Shown here in pieces: positions 56,097-63,658 of a DNA stretch of 64,000 nucleotides. Every line of letters starts with the position of its first letter. Within the stretch, counting starts at the first letter, position 1. The position numbers were made by a program, and so were the translations under genes. Under the pieces are notes generated by a model, which saw nothing but the letters and a program-made list of their open reading frames with translations, made no database searches and was not told where the DNA came from. The stretch comes from a virus: IMG/VR virus record IMGVR_UViG_3300038424_000251, positions 124,001 through 188,000 of that record; one strand, written 5' to 3'.

Positions 56097-57089
56097 ATGT
56101 GTTTAGCAATTTACAAACCAGCTAATGTTGAAGTTCCACAAAAGCATTTGAGGAATGGTTTTGAAAATCATCCTGACGGAGCTGGTTTGGCATGGGCAAA
56201 TAATGGTGTTCTTCATTTAAGAAAAGGAATATTCAATATTGATGAAGTTATTAAACAATATGAAGCAGTTAAACAATATCATTGTTTAATTCATTTCCGA
56301 AAAGCAACACATGGTAAAGTTGATGCAACAAATTGTCATCCATTTCTGTTTAATGACAACAAGCTAGCTCTCGTTCATAACGGTATTCTTCCTATCAAAT
56401 GTTCTATCGATGGGCTTTCCGATACCGGTCATTTTGTCAAATTAGTGTTAGAACCATTGGTTAAAAATTATGGAGTTCCTATTAACAATGGAGCATTGAA
56501 TTATCTCATTACTGTATCCATAGGCACAGATAAACTTGCTATAATGGATGGAAATGGTGCCACTTATATTTTTAATGAAAGTGGGGGCACTTGGGATGAG
56601 GGGGTGTGGTACTCCAACACTACTTTTAGATATGGTGTTTATAAACCTACTACTAATTACAACTCTCATTCATATTCCCCCAACAGAAATAATACAGAAA
56701 GAAATTATTCTCATAGTTTTAATTTCAGAAAACATTGGGATACTACTGATGATAGTGGTGATGATAGTTATTTGGAATTTTGGAGACAAAATGTTCCACC
56801 TATCGTTACTATTGACACAAATGGCTCTCAAGGTTGCGGAGTAGATGCTTCAACTCCCCAAAACAGAAAACAATTATTACTCACAGATGGCCGGCAAACA
56901 GTTGATGATGCAGGTAATGTAATTGATATTGAAGAAGTGAAAGAAGATGAAGAAAAAACATTTTCAGAAGGCGATACATGTGAATACGGATGGTTTAATG
57001 CTGCTGTTGAAGCAGATATTAAAAATTTCCAGACAACCTTGGGTATAAGCAGAGAAGAAGCATTGATTCGCATTTTCAACGAAAAATAA
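56097..57089 (+). CDS. Class II glutamine amidotransferase 1
   Basis: A 330-residue Ntn hydrolase: MCLAIYKPANVEVP with catalytic Cys2 after Met removal, HPDGAGLAWAN, CLIHFRKATHGKVDATNCHPF and LVHNGILP, the standard class II GATase residues (Cys, Arg, Asn, Gly). The last 130 residues are a low-complexity region and a helical tail (EEVKEDEEKTFSEGD). It should release ammonia from glutamine for the adjacent amidoligase reactions. I chose ATG 56097 because Cys2 must be N-terminal. Confidence 0.88.
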   Translation: MCLAIYKPANVEVPQKHLRNGFENHPDGAGLAWANNGVLHLRKGIFNIDEVIKQYEAVKQYHCLIHFRKATHGKVDATNCHPFLFNDNKLALVHNGILPIKCSIDGLSDTGHFVKLVLEPLVKNYGVPINNGALNYLITVSIGTDKLAIMDGNGATYIFNESGGTWDEGVWYSNTTFRYGVYKPTTNYNSHSYSPNRNNTERNYSHSFNFRKHWDTTDDSGDDSYLEFWRQNVPPIVTIDTNGSQGCGVDASTPQNRKQLLLTDGRQTVDDAGNVIDIEEVKEDEEKTFSEGDTCEYGWFNAAVEADIKNFQTTLGISREEALIRIFNEK

Positions 57090-57092
57090 CAA

Positions 57093-57120
57093 TTGACTTT
57101 TTATAAATCCATGATACAAT
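57093..57120 (+). promoter_or_regulatory. Promoter
   Basis: ATTGACTTTTTATAA, a 16-base spacer ending CCATGA, TACAAT, 22 bases before ATG 57143. Confidence 0.8.
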
Positions 57121-57142
57121 TATTCTATAATTAAAAAATATT

Positions 57143-57403
57143 ATGCCTACTTCCAAGAAAAAAACTAAAAAAGTTTGTAAACCTAAAATTTTTGTGGCTG
57201 GTAAATTTCATTCCACTCCTGTAACTATTGGTAAGAAATTTATTACTATTAGACTTCCAAAAAAAGTAGCTGAATACTTTGAACTTGATAAAAATGAAAT
57301 TTTTTGGTCACCTGTTAATGGTGTTATTCAACTTAGCGGTTCTCAGCCTCACATTGTTATACCTATGATGAGCGTTACTCCCGATAGATTTGTTGCTCAA
57401 TAA
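57143..57403 (+). CDS. Hypothetical basic protein
   Basis: An 86-residue protein with a Lys-rich start (PTSKKKTKKVCKPK) and a beta-rich body (VTIGKKFITIRLPKKVAEYF) like a small SpoVT/AbrB-type strand pattern. Not recognised with confidence. Confidence 0.6.
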   Translation: MPTSKKKTKKVCKPKIFVAGKFHSTPVTIGKKFITIRLPKKVAEYFELDKNEIFWSPVNGVIQLSGSQPHIVIPMMSVTPDRFVAQ

Positions 57404-57408
57404 TTCCA

Positions 57409-58263
57409 ATGAATGAAAAAGTAATAGATTTTACTATAGGGGCTGACCCTGAATTTGCTTGCACTACAAGTAACGGGCAAATGATTACGTCAACTGATTA
57501 TGTAAGTAATGAAGAAGGTATTGAATTTGGTTCCGATGGAAATGGAATAACATTTGAAATACGACCTGCACCTTCCAAAGACCCTATTCAAGTTGTCAAC
57601 AATATTTACGATATTCTTGTAAGACAAATTATTAAAGAACCTCAATTCCTAAAATTTAGATGGGTTGCTGGAACATGGTATGGTGGCTATCCTTTTGGTG
57701 GGCATGTGCATTTTGGTATTCCAAAACGTCTTATTACTCATGAGCAAGCTGTTAATTTTTTAGACCACTATGTTGGCATTGTTTCTATTCTTATGGAAAA
57801 GAGAGAGCATGGATTAAGACGAAGAGCAGATGAATATGGTTATATGGGTAATTTTAGAAAACAAGATTGGGGATTTGAATATCGTGTGATGAGCAGTTGG
57901 GTTGCTGAACCTTATGTATCTGCTGCTATGTTGTGTTTGAGCAAAACTGTGATGTATGAAGTTTTGAACAATCCAAAATTTGAGTGGCACAAATTTGCTG
58001 TAAAGGATGATTTTTTTAAGATGAATCAAAAACGAGTTCTTGAACAATTTCCTGCAATTTGGGCAGATATTACCAAAATGTATTTGTATCAAGTTTACAA
58101 ACCTTATATTGATTTAATTTATTTTCTTGTAAAAAACAAACTAACTTGGCTTCCAAAAACAAATATGAAAGAATCTTGGGGTATAGTAGATATGAAACCA
58201 TGTATTTCTAACAAAATCGGTATAGATATTATCTGGCACCGATATAACAATGAGAGGGTATAA
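57409..58263 (+). CDS. Putative amidoligase 3
   Basis: A 284-residue amidoligase: FTIGADPEFAC, FGSDGNGITFEIRPAPS, GGYPFGGHVHFGI and FEYRVMSSW. The D-P-E, D-G-N, E-x-R-P-A-P, G-H-V-H-F order is the phage-type COOH-NH2 ligase signature. It is followed with a 1-base overlap by a gene of unknown function. With two other amidoligases and two GATases it forms a biosynthetic cluster. Confidence 0.85.
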   Translation: MNEKVIDFTIGADPEFACTTSNGQMITSTDYVSNEEGIEFGSDGNGITFEIRPAPSKDPIQVVNNIYDILVRQIIKEPQFLKFRWVAGTWYGGYPFGGHVHFGIPKRLITHEQAVNFLDHYVGIVSILMEKREHGLRRRADEYGYMGNFRKQDWGFEYRVMSSWVAEPYVSAAMLCLSKTVMYEVLNNPKFEWHKFAVKDDFFKMNQKRVLEQFPAIWADITKMYLYQVYKPYIDLIYFLVKNKLTWLPKTNMKESWGIVDMKPCISNKIGIDIIWHRYNNERV

Positions 58264-58718
58264 TGATTGAATTTAAAGAAAAAGATTTTAATCTGACAAA
58301 GATTAGAAGGGAATCCAAATTATTCAATTTGGTTACTGAATACAAATATTTTGTTTATGGTCTTCGTCAAGCGGATAATCCACCTATAATAATTGAATAT
58401 TATTATGATGGCATTGATGAAAACTTTGAAGAAAAATTAAGTGCTCTTGTAGAGTTTTTTAAATCTAACGGTGTTGAGGTCAAAACTTATTCCAATTCTG
58501 AGGATAAAAGCAAGATTAGTATTGGTTTGAGAAAAGATTTGAGAGCAGTTGTCAACAGAAATGGCAAACCGTTATTAGCTTCTTCTGTTCTTTCAACTAT
58601 TATTTATGGTTTAGAAAACCGACTTGATATTGAGCAATTGAAAAAATATAAACTCTCAAACATTCCAAAACTCGAAAAAATTATCGCACAAGAAAATTCA
58701 CCAAACGGAAATGCATAA
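58263..58718 (+). CDS. Hypothetical protein
   Basis: A 151-residue protein overlapping the amidoligase stop by 1 base. It has an N-terminal beta domain and a C-terminal helical hairpin (DIEQLKKYKLSNIPKLEKII). It may be an accessory of the amidoligase cluster. Not recognised. Confidence 0.6.
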   Translation: MIEFKEKDFNLTKIRRESKLFNLVTEYKYFVYGLRQADNPPIIIEYYYDGIDENFEEKLSALVEFFKSNGVEVKTYSNSEDKSKISIGLRKDLRAVVNRNGKPLLASSVLSTIIYGLENRLDIEQLKKYKLSNIPKLEKIIAQENSPNGNA

Positions 58719-58728
58719 TATAGAACGC

Positions 58729-58756
58729 TTGACTTTTTATAAACACATGATATACT
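58729..58756 (+). promoter_or_regulatory. Promoter of the second GATase gene
   Basis: ACGCTTGACTTTTTATAA, a 16-base spacer ending ACATGA, TATACT, then a 50-base leader with AAAGGAAA before ATG 58807. Confidence 0.85.
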
Positions 58757-58806
58757 TTGAATCATGAATGATGCATCTATAAACACTAACACAAAGGAAA
58801 ATACAA

Positions 58807-59586
58807 ATGTGTAGAGTTGCTGCATTTCCGCCGGGATTTCCAAGAAAAGAAGCTTTGGAAATTCTAGCTAATTTTGAAAACAAAAACATTGATGGCACAG
58901 GGTCTGCGTATGTTAATGATGGCCAGTTCGTTGTGGAAAAATGGGCAAAATCATTCAGTTCTATAATTAAAACCAAACCGTTTTTATCTCACATGCCTTG
59001 TGATAGTTGGACTATCGCCCACCTTCGGTCAGCTTCTCATGGTGAAAATGTGAAACAAAATACCCATCCATTCATAGTGGGTCCGTGGGCATTTATTCAT
59101 AATGGAATTTGGAGTGAATATAACCTTGTTCGACTTGCTTTAAGTAAACAAGTCAAAATGGTAGGTGATACTGATAGTGAAGTTGCTGCACATTTTTGGA
59201 ATATTATTGGCCCAAAGAAATTCTCCGAAGTGGTTGATTTTGCAGGTGTGTTTATTGGCCTTCATCGTAATGGAGAACTTTGGGTTGTTAAAACAAGTGG
59301 AGATTTGGAAATCCAAGCTCTAGACAAAGAAAGAGTTTTATTAGCATCTGAATTTGATTATCAAAAATATGGTGGTTCTATTGAAGCTCTTCACGGATGG
59401 TATCATTTTGACAAGGACGGCAAATATTTGAAACATAAGGCAAATGAAGATAGTTGGAATAATAGTTGTTCTGCTTATGGTGGAAATTTAAGTTCAGCTA
59501 ACAGAAGTAGAGCAACGGATGGAGTTCTTGGAGAAGATTGGCGCAGTGATAGATATTTTTCAAATCATCATCTTCGTCGTGATTAA
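58807..59586 (+). CDS. Class II glutamine amidotransferase 2
   Basis: A 259-residue GATase II. MCRVAAFPPGFP has Cys2 as the nucleophile; NIDGTGSAYVNDG, WTIAHLRSASHGENVKQNTHPF and FIHNGIWSEY supply the Arg, Asn and Gly of the glutaminase site, and GDTDSEVAAHFW follows. It lacks a fused synthetase domain, so it must feed ammonia to a separate ligase, probably an amidoligase or ATP-grasp enzyme nearby. Confidence 0.88.
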   Translation: MCRVAAFPPGFPRKEALEILANFENKNIDGTGSAYVNDGQFVVEKWAKSFSSIIKTKPFLSHMPCDSWTIAHLRSASHGENVKQNTHPFIVGPWAFIHNGIWSEYNLVRLALSKQVKMVGDTDSEVAAHFWNIIGPKKFSEVVDFAGVFIGLHRNGELWVVKTSGDLEIQALDKERVLLASEFDYQKYGGSIEALHGWYHFDKDGKYLKHKANEDSWNNSCSAYGGNLSSANRSRATDGVLGEDWRSDRYFSNHHLRRD

Positions 59587-59633
59587 AAATAAAAACTAAA
59601 CAGAATATTATTAAAAACTAACCCGAAAATTTT

Positions 59634-60524
59634 ATGGCTGTTAAAGTTTTTACTATAGATAGTGAATATCAATCTGCTTGTCGTTTGGGTTATCCCACTA
59701 CTACCCGTATGGGGGAGTATGCCTACCGTTATGATGATGATGTTATAATTCGTTGGGGCAATAGTTCTCACCTTTATACCAAAGATGGTAAAAGAACCGA
59801 TTTTAAACAAGTTCTCAATCCAGCAGACAGTATTAAATTGAATTGTAAAAAGAATGAATCTATCAGATTATTGGCTCAGGTAGTCAATGTTCCTACCATT
59901 TATGAAAAAAGTGTTCCAAAAAATGTTCTAGCAGTTGTTAGGCCTATTGAACATGCCGCTGGAAATGGATTTTCTGTAATGAAAGGACCATTTAAGATTG
60001 ATTATGGTACTTATGGAACTCGTTTTCTTAAAACTGACGCGGAATACAGAATTTGGTTTTGTGGTAAAAAAACTTTGTGTGGGCGCAGAGTGAAAATGGA
60101 ATGTAATGAAGAACAAGAACACCCTTGTCGCAGTAATTGGGGATATAATTTTTGTGAAAGTATTTCTCGCGACCTTCATCATCAAACTTTGATGGCAGCT
60201 AAGAAAATTGGTTTGGACTGTGGAGCTGCCGATGTTTTATTTTTCAAAAAGAAGTGGCATTTTCTTGAATTAAATTCAGCGGCTTCCGTTGACCATCGTG
60301 TTGTTCGTGAATTTTATCAACAAGCTCTTGAAGAACTTATCAGAGAAAAGTTTCCACCAAAAAAAGAAGAGGCTCCGGTAGCCATCGCCGAAATAAAGAC
60401 ACCGGAGCCAAAAAAGAACGATGGCAAAGAAAAAACGCCGGAAAAAAGTGACGAAGTTAAAAAAAAAAGCGAAATGGTGGAAAAAAATAACTCCACTGAG
60501 TCACTTGTTACAATTGTGGTATAG
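59634..60524 (+). CDS. ATP-grasp-like ligase
   Basis: A 296-residue protein. VRPIEHAAGNGFSV, YGTRFLKTDAEYRIWF, LDCGAADVLFFKKKWHFLELNSAASVDHR give the ATP-grasp core: a glycine loop, the E-[YF]-R-[IV] strand, then D-x-[LI]-x ... E-x-N for Mg-ATP. The C-terminal 70 residues are Lys/Glu/Pro-rich and disordered. ATP-grasp enzymes join an amine to an acyl phosphate. With the amidoligases and GATases it probably makes a peptide-like product. A basic 40-residue frame overlaps its 3' end out of phase. Confidence 0.78.
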   Translation: MAVKVFTIDSEYQSACRLGYPTTTRMGEYAYRYDDDVIIRWGNSSHLYTKDGKRTDFKQVLNPADSIKLNCKKNESIRLLAQVVNVPTIYEKSVPKNVLAVVRPIEHAAGNGFSVMKGPFKIDYGTYGTRFLKTDAEYRIWFCGKKTLCGRRVKMECNEEQEHPCRSNWGYNFCESISRDLHHQTLMAAKKIGLDCGAADVLFFKKKWHFLELNSAASVDHRVVREFYQQALEELIREKFPPKKEEAPVAIAEIKTPEPKKNDGKEKTPEKSDEVKKKSEMVEKNNSTESLVTIVV

Positions 60525-60550
60525 GACTGAAACAATAACTTAAAATAATC

Positions 60551-60766
60551 ATGCCCCCTGAAACTACTACTGATAACAGCCCAGCAAGTTTAGTTTGTCC
60601 TGAATGTAAAAAAGAAACGGGACTAACCAAAGAATTTATTTTAGCTGCTGAAGTTCTTGAGGATTTTTATTGCCCCCATTGTAAAAAATTGGTATTTTCA
60701 TGCAAACCGGAAGCTATAAAATACACTTACACTTATACAGGTCATTGGTCTGGTTATGATGATTAG
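60551..60766 (+). CDS. Zinc-ribbon protein
   Basis: A 71-residue protein with CPECKKETG and CPHCKKLVF, a four-Cys zinc ribbon with 30 residues between pairs, after an N-terminal Thr/Ser-rich tail. Function unknown. Confidence 0.65.
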   Translation: MPPETTTDNSPASLVCPECKKETGLTKEFILAAEVLEDFYCPHCKKLVFSCKPEAIKYTYTYTGHWSGYDD

Positions 60767-60778
60767 CAGAGAGAACGC

Positions 60779-60806
60779 TTGACACTTTATAAAAACGTGA
60801 TATACT
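60779..60806 (+). promoter_or_regulatory. Promoter of the membrane/exported block
   Basis: ACGCTTGACACTTTATAA, a 16-base spacer ending CGTGA, TATACT, then a 35-base A/C-rich leader. Confidence 0.86.
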
Positions 60807-60841
60807 ATTGAGACAATTAAACAAAAACAAAAAACAAAATT

Positions 60842-61684
60842 ATGAACGAAATTGAACAAAAACATAAACGTATTGAAAACATCGCCAAAGTCGTTGGCTT
60901 GTGTATCGCAGGATTCCTCTTCGCGCCTATCGCTATTGCGACCATCCAAGGTCTTGTCAGTTTGATTGTTGTGGGCATAATTGCTCTATTTACAGTCAAT
61001 GTCATTGTCCCTTGGTTTGCCATTTCACTTGCGAACTGGCGATTGAAGGCCCTCAAAGCTGCGGCAGCGGCCAATCCAATCGAAATGTTGGAAAATCAAT
61101 ATAAAGACCGTATGGATGCTTTGGCTAAGATTCGTGAAAACATCACTGCTTCTTATGCCGTTTTACAAGACCTTCACGCTCAAATTCAAGAACATGATGA
61201 AAAGTATCCGGATAAACCGTCTCAATATCTTGATAAATATCAAAAATTGAGTGCGTTAATTTCCCTACGGGGTAACAAATACAAACAAGCCCAAAAAAAT
61301 CTTGCTGACTTCGCCGAAGTGATTGAAGAAAAACGTTCGGATTGGAAGATTGCCCAAACCATGGCGGCGGCAAACAAATTGGCCAATGTTGGTCAGGATT
61401 TTCAATCCAAGTTACTACAGGATACCGCTCTCAATACCGTTCAAGATGGTTTGAATACGGCTTTCGCTGAACTTGAAACGAGTTTGTTGGATGAGCAAGG
61501 TGATGGTTCAGCATCTGACAAGTCTCCGGCAACCGTTGAAGTTGCTCCAGCTCGTCAACCGGCTCAACTAAAAGCACCTAGCCTACCGGCCCTTGATTTG
61601 GGATTTGACTCCGATAATGTCATCGAGGCGGAACCTGTGCCTGTGCCAGTGAAATCATCTGCTCGCAGTCGCAGAAGTTACTAA
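60842..61684 (+). CDS. Coiled-coil membrane protein
   Basis: A 280-residue protein with two membrane helices near the N-terminus (about 18-62: GLCIAGFLFAPIAIATIQG, VVGIIALFTVNVIVP) and a long helical, coiled-coil body (70-220) that resembles PspA/Vipp-like helices in composition only. The C-terminal tail is Pro/Ala-rich and ends with Arg/Ser. Codon use is more GC-rich than most genes here, as for the next three. The function is unknown. Confidence 0.7.
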   Translation: MNEIEQKHKRIENIAKVVGLCIAGFLFAPIAIATIQGLVSLIVVGIIALFTVNVIVPWFAISLANWRLKALKAAAAANPIEMLENQYKDRMDALAKIRENITASYAVLQDLHAQIQEHDEKYPDKPSQYLDKYQKLSALISLRGNKYKQAQKNLADFAEVIEEKRSDWKIAQTMAAANKLANVGQDFQSKLLQDTALNTVQDGLNTAFAELETSLLDEQGDGSASDKSPATVEVAPARQPAQLKAPSLPALDLGFDSDNVIEAEPVPVPVKSSARSRRSY

Positions 61685-61727
61685 TAATAATTAACAAAAC
61701 AATTAACAACTAAAACCAAACAAAACT

Positions 61728-61877
61728 ATGAAATTCAAAATTATCGCATCAGTCATCGTGTTACTGATTATCATCGTAGCACTCGCCCTCAAGGGATGTT
61801 CAACCGCCCAACCGGCGACAGATGAAAATGGTAATCCTGTTGACACTACTACCACTGATACTACTCAACAGCAATAA
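61728..61877 (+). CDS. Small lipoprotein (49 residues)
   Basis: A 49-residue protein with an N-terminal hydrophobic signal (IIASVIVLLIIIVALAL) and lipobox LKGC, then a Thr/Gln-rich mature part (DTTTTDTTQQQ). It is expected at the membrane as a lipidated peptide. It has an A/C-rich leader and is transcribed with the genes on both sides. Confidence 0.65.
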   Translation: MKFKIIASVIVLLIIIVALALKGCSTAQPATDENGNPVDTTTTDTTQQQ

Positions 61878-61932
61878 TCATCAACAAACAATTAACAAAA
61901 CAAATAACAAACAAACAAACAAACAAAAACAA

Positions 61933-63015
61933 ATGAAAAAGAACCTAATAGCACTCGCAGTAATGGCCCTGACGTTCATTGGTGTAGGCGCCTCCGCTCA
62001 AACCAACACACCCGCAGCAGCCGCCTCGTTCATCAAAGGAACGATGAATATTACCTTCAACACCCATCAGAATCCGCCGGGAACGAAGGGCATCCAAGAC
62101 GTTTATGATATTAATATCAACGTCGCAAACAGCGCCGTATTCCACGGCAAAATGACTGACCGCCCGCAGATTATTGAGGGTATGTTCAGCAAGGCCATCA
62201 CTCAACCCCGTTCGTTGAAGTATGACGTTGCTTGTGACGTTGTGAATCCAAAGAATCCAGCACAGACGAAAAATATTGGCCGCATGTATGGTATGGTGCC
62301 GATTTCATCCGATGGTGTGTATAACTACGACAAAAGTTCTCTTGTGGTTGACATTCTGCCGATGGGTAACGCTGGTGGTTTTACAAGTAAATTCAGTGGG
62401 CAAGCCGCGGGTAAGCCGCTTGTTCGTCCCTCAAATTGGACTGATACCATTCGTGAAACAGTCAACATCAGTCGTCTTGTGAATGGTAAACCTATGACCG
62501 TCGCATTAAAGCGTTATGACAAGATGGACTTCCGCCAAGTGGTCATCGCCGAAGGACCAGTTCAAATTTATCAACCCGTAACTGTCAATGGTCAAATGTA
62601 TTATGATTATGACAAAAATTGTTGGTTCTTCAACAACTTCACCGTTCAGTATGCCGAAGGTGGTATCGTGAAAGTTGACCGTGTTACCGGCACAATTCGT
62701 TGGGTTGAAGACCCAAACCGCAAGAGCAACGGTCTTGGCCAATATGAATTCGATGTTCGTGTTAATGAACCGGCACCTGACGCTTCAAGCGCCTTTGCCG
62801 CTCCAACTGACGAATCAGCGTTCTTCTCAAGTGATGCTACGGTGCCCGGCTTGAGTGGCACGATGAAATATAAAGACACAATGAATGCAAATGGTGATAC
62901 GTTGGCATCGGCTGTGACGATTGACTTGAATGGTAATAACATTACCAAACAGGAAGTCATGGTTCTCGGTAAAGTGATTATCTTCGCCTCGGTAATTCCT
63001 ATGAATTCTGACTAA
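61933..63015 (+). CDS. Secreted protein of unknown function
   Basis: A 360-residue protein with a clear signal peptide (MKKNLIALAVMALTFIGVGASA, cut after ASA). The mature part is beta-rich (GTMNITFNTHQ, VQIYQPVTVNGQMYYDYD) without Cys-rich or known domains. Longer upstream in-frame codons cross the lipoprotein gene and lack a start signal, so ATG 61933 is used. Codon use is GC-richer than the metabolic genes. Confidence 0.75.
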   Translation: MKKNLIALAVMALTFIGVGASAQTNTPAAAASFIKGTMNITFNTHQNPPGTKGIQDVYDININVANSAVFHGKMTDRPQIIEGMFSKAITQPRSLKYDVACDVVNPKNPAQTKNIGRMYGMVPISSDGVYNYDKSSLVVDILPMGNAGGFTSKFSGQAAGKPLVRPSNWTDTIRETVNISRLVNGKPMTVALKRYDKMDFRQVVIAEGPVQIYQPVTVNGQMYYDYDKNCWFFNNFTVQYAEGGIVKVDRVTGTIRWVEDPNRKSNGLGQYEFDVRVNEPAPDASSAFAAPTDESAFFSSDATVPGLSGTMKYKDTMNANGDTLASAVTIDLNGNNITKQEVMVLGKVIIFASVIPMNSD

Positions 63016-63077
63016 TAACAATAATCAATCAAAACAACAAACAATACAACAAATAGTTAATACAACAAACTAAATAT

Positions 63078-63641
63078 ATGAAACAAACAATTGTTACATT
63101 CGCAGTTCTTACATTGGCTATTATTGGCCTCAACGCTGCTCAAACAAATCCTGTGAGCACCAATGACGCCACTACTACTCCAAAACTCAACACCAACTCT
63201 TTGAGCATGAAGGATGATGCTACTCCGAAAGAGTCTTACGAACTTACTATTGGTGGTGGTGGATTCGTTAATCCTACGACAAGTCAAACTCAATTTGGCT
63301 TGGATACTACCTTTTCTACAGACCCTATTAAGAAGTATCCCAATGTCTGGTTTGGAGTGGAGCAAGTTTTGTCTTGGCAACCTTCTGTTGCTGGTGAAAC
63401 AGATATTTATCCTGAATATGCATGGGATATTTACAAGGATTTGTGGCTCAACACTGGATGGTATGCTGGATTATCGTATGATTCGGATACTTCGGCTTGG
63501 CATACAGGTCCGGAAGCTTCCTTTGAATATTATGTCGGTGCCAATGCCTTTATCTATATTGGAGCAAGTTATGATGTGCTGAGTCGGGGAGTTGATAATT
63601 CTCAAATCCCATATAGATTTGGTATCGGTATAACGTTCTAA
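63078..63641 (+). CDS. Outer-membrane-type beta-barrel protein
   Basis: A 187-residue protein with a signal peptide (MKQTIVTFAVLTLAIIGLNAA) and then alternating hydrophobic strands. The last residues, YRFGIGITF, end in Phe as in outer-membrane barrel proteins recognised by the BAM machinery. Size fits an eight-stranded barrel. A phage may use such a protein to alter the host surface and block superinfection. This is inferred. Confidence 0.68.
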   Translation: MKQTIVTFAVLTLAIIGLNAAQTNPVSTNDATTTPKLNTNSLSMKDDATPKESYELTIGGGGFVNPTTSQTQFGLDTTFSTDPIKKYPNVWFGVEQVLSWQPSVAGETDIYPEYAWDIYKDLWLNTGWYAGLSYDSDTSAWHTGPEASFEYYVGANAFIYIGASYDVLSRGVDNSQIPYRFGIGITF

Positions 63642-63658
63642 ACAAAAGTAATTCAACC

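Noticed and set aside
61822-61932. N-terminal extension of the secreted protein
   Set aside because: It would place 37 Asn/Gln-rich residues before a perfect signal peptide and overlaps the lipoprotein gene.
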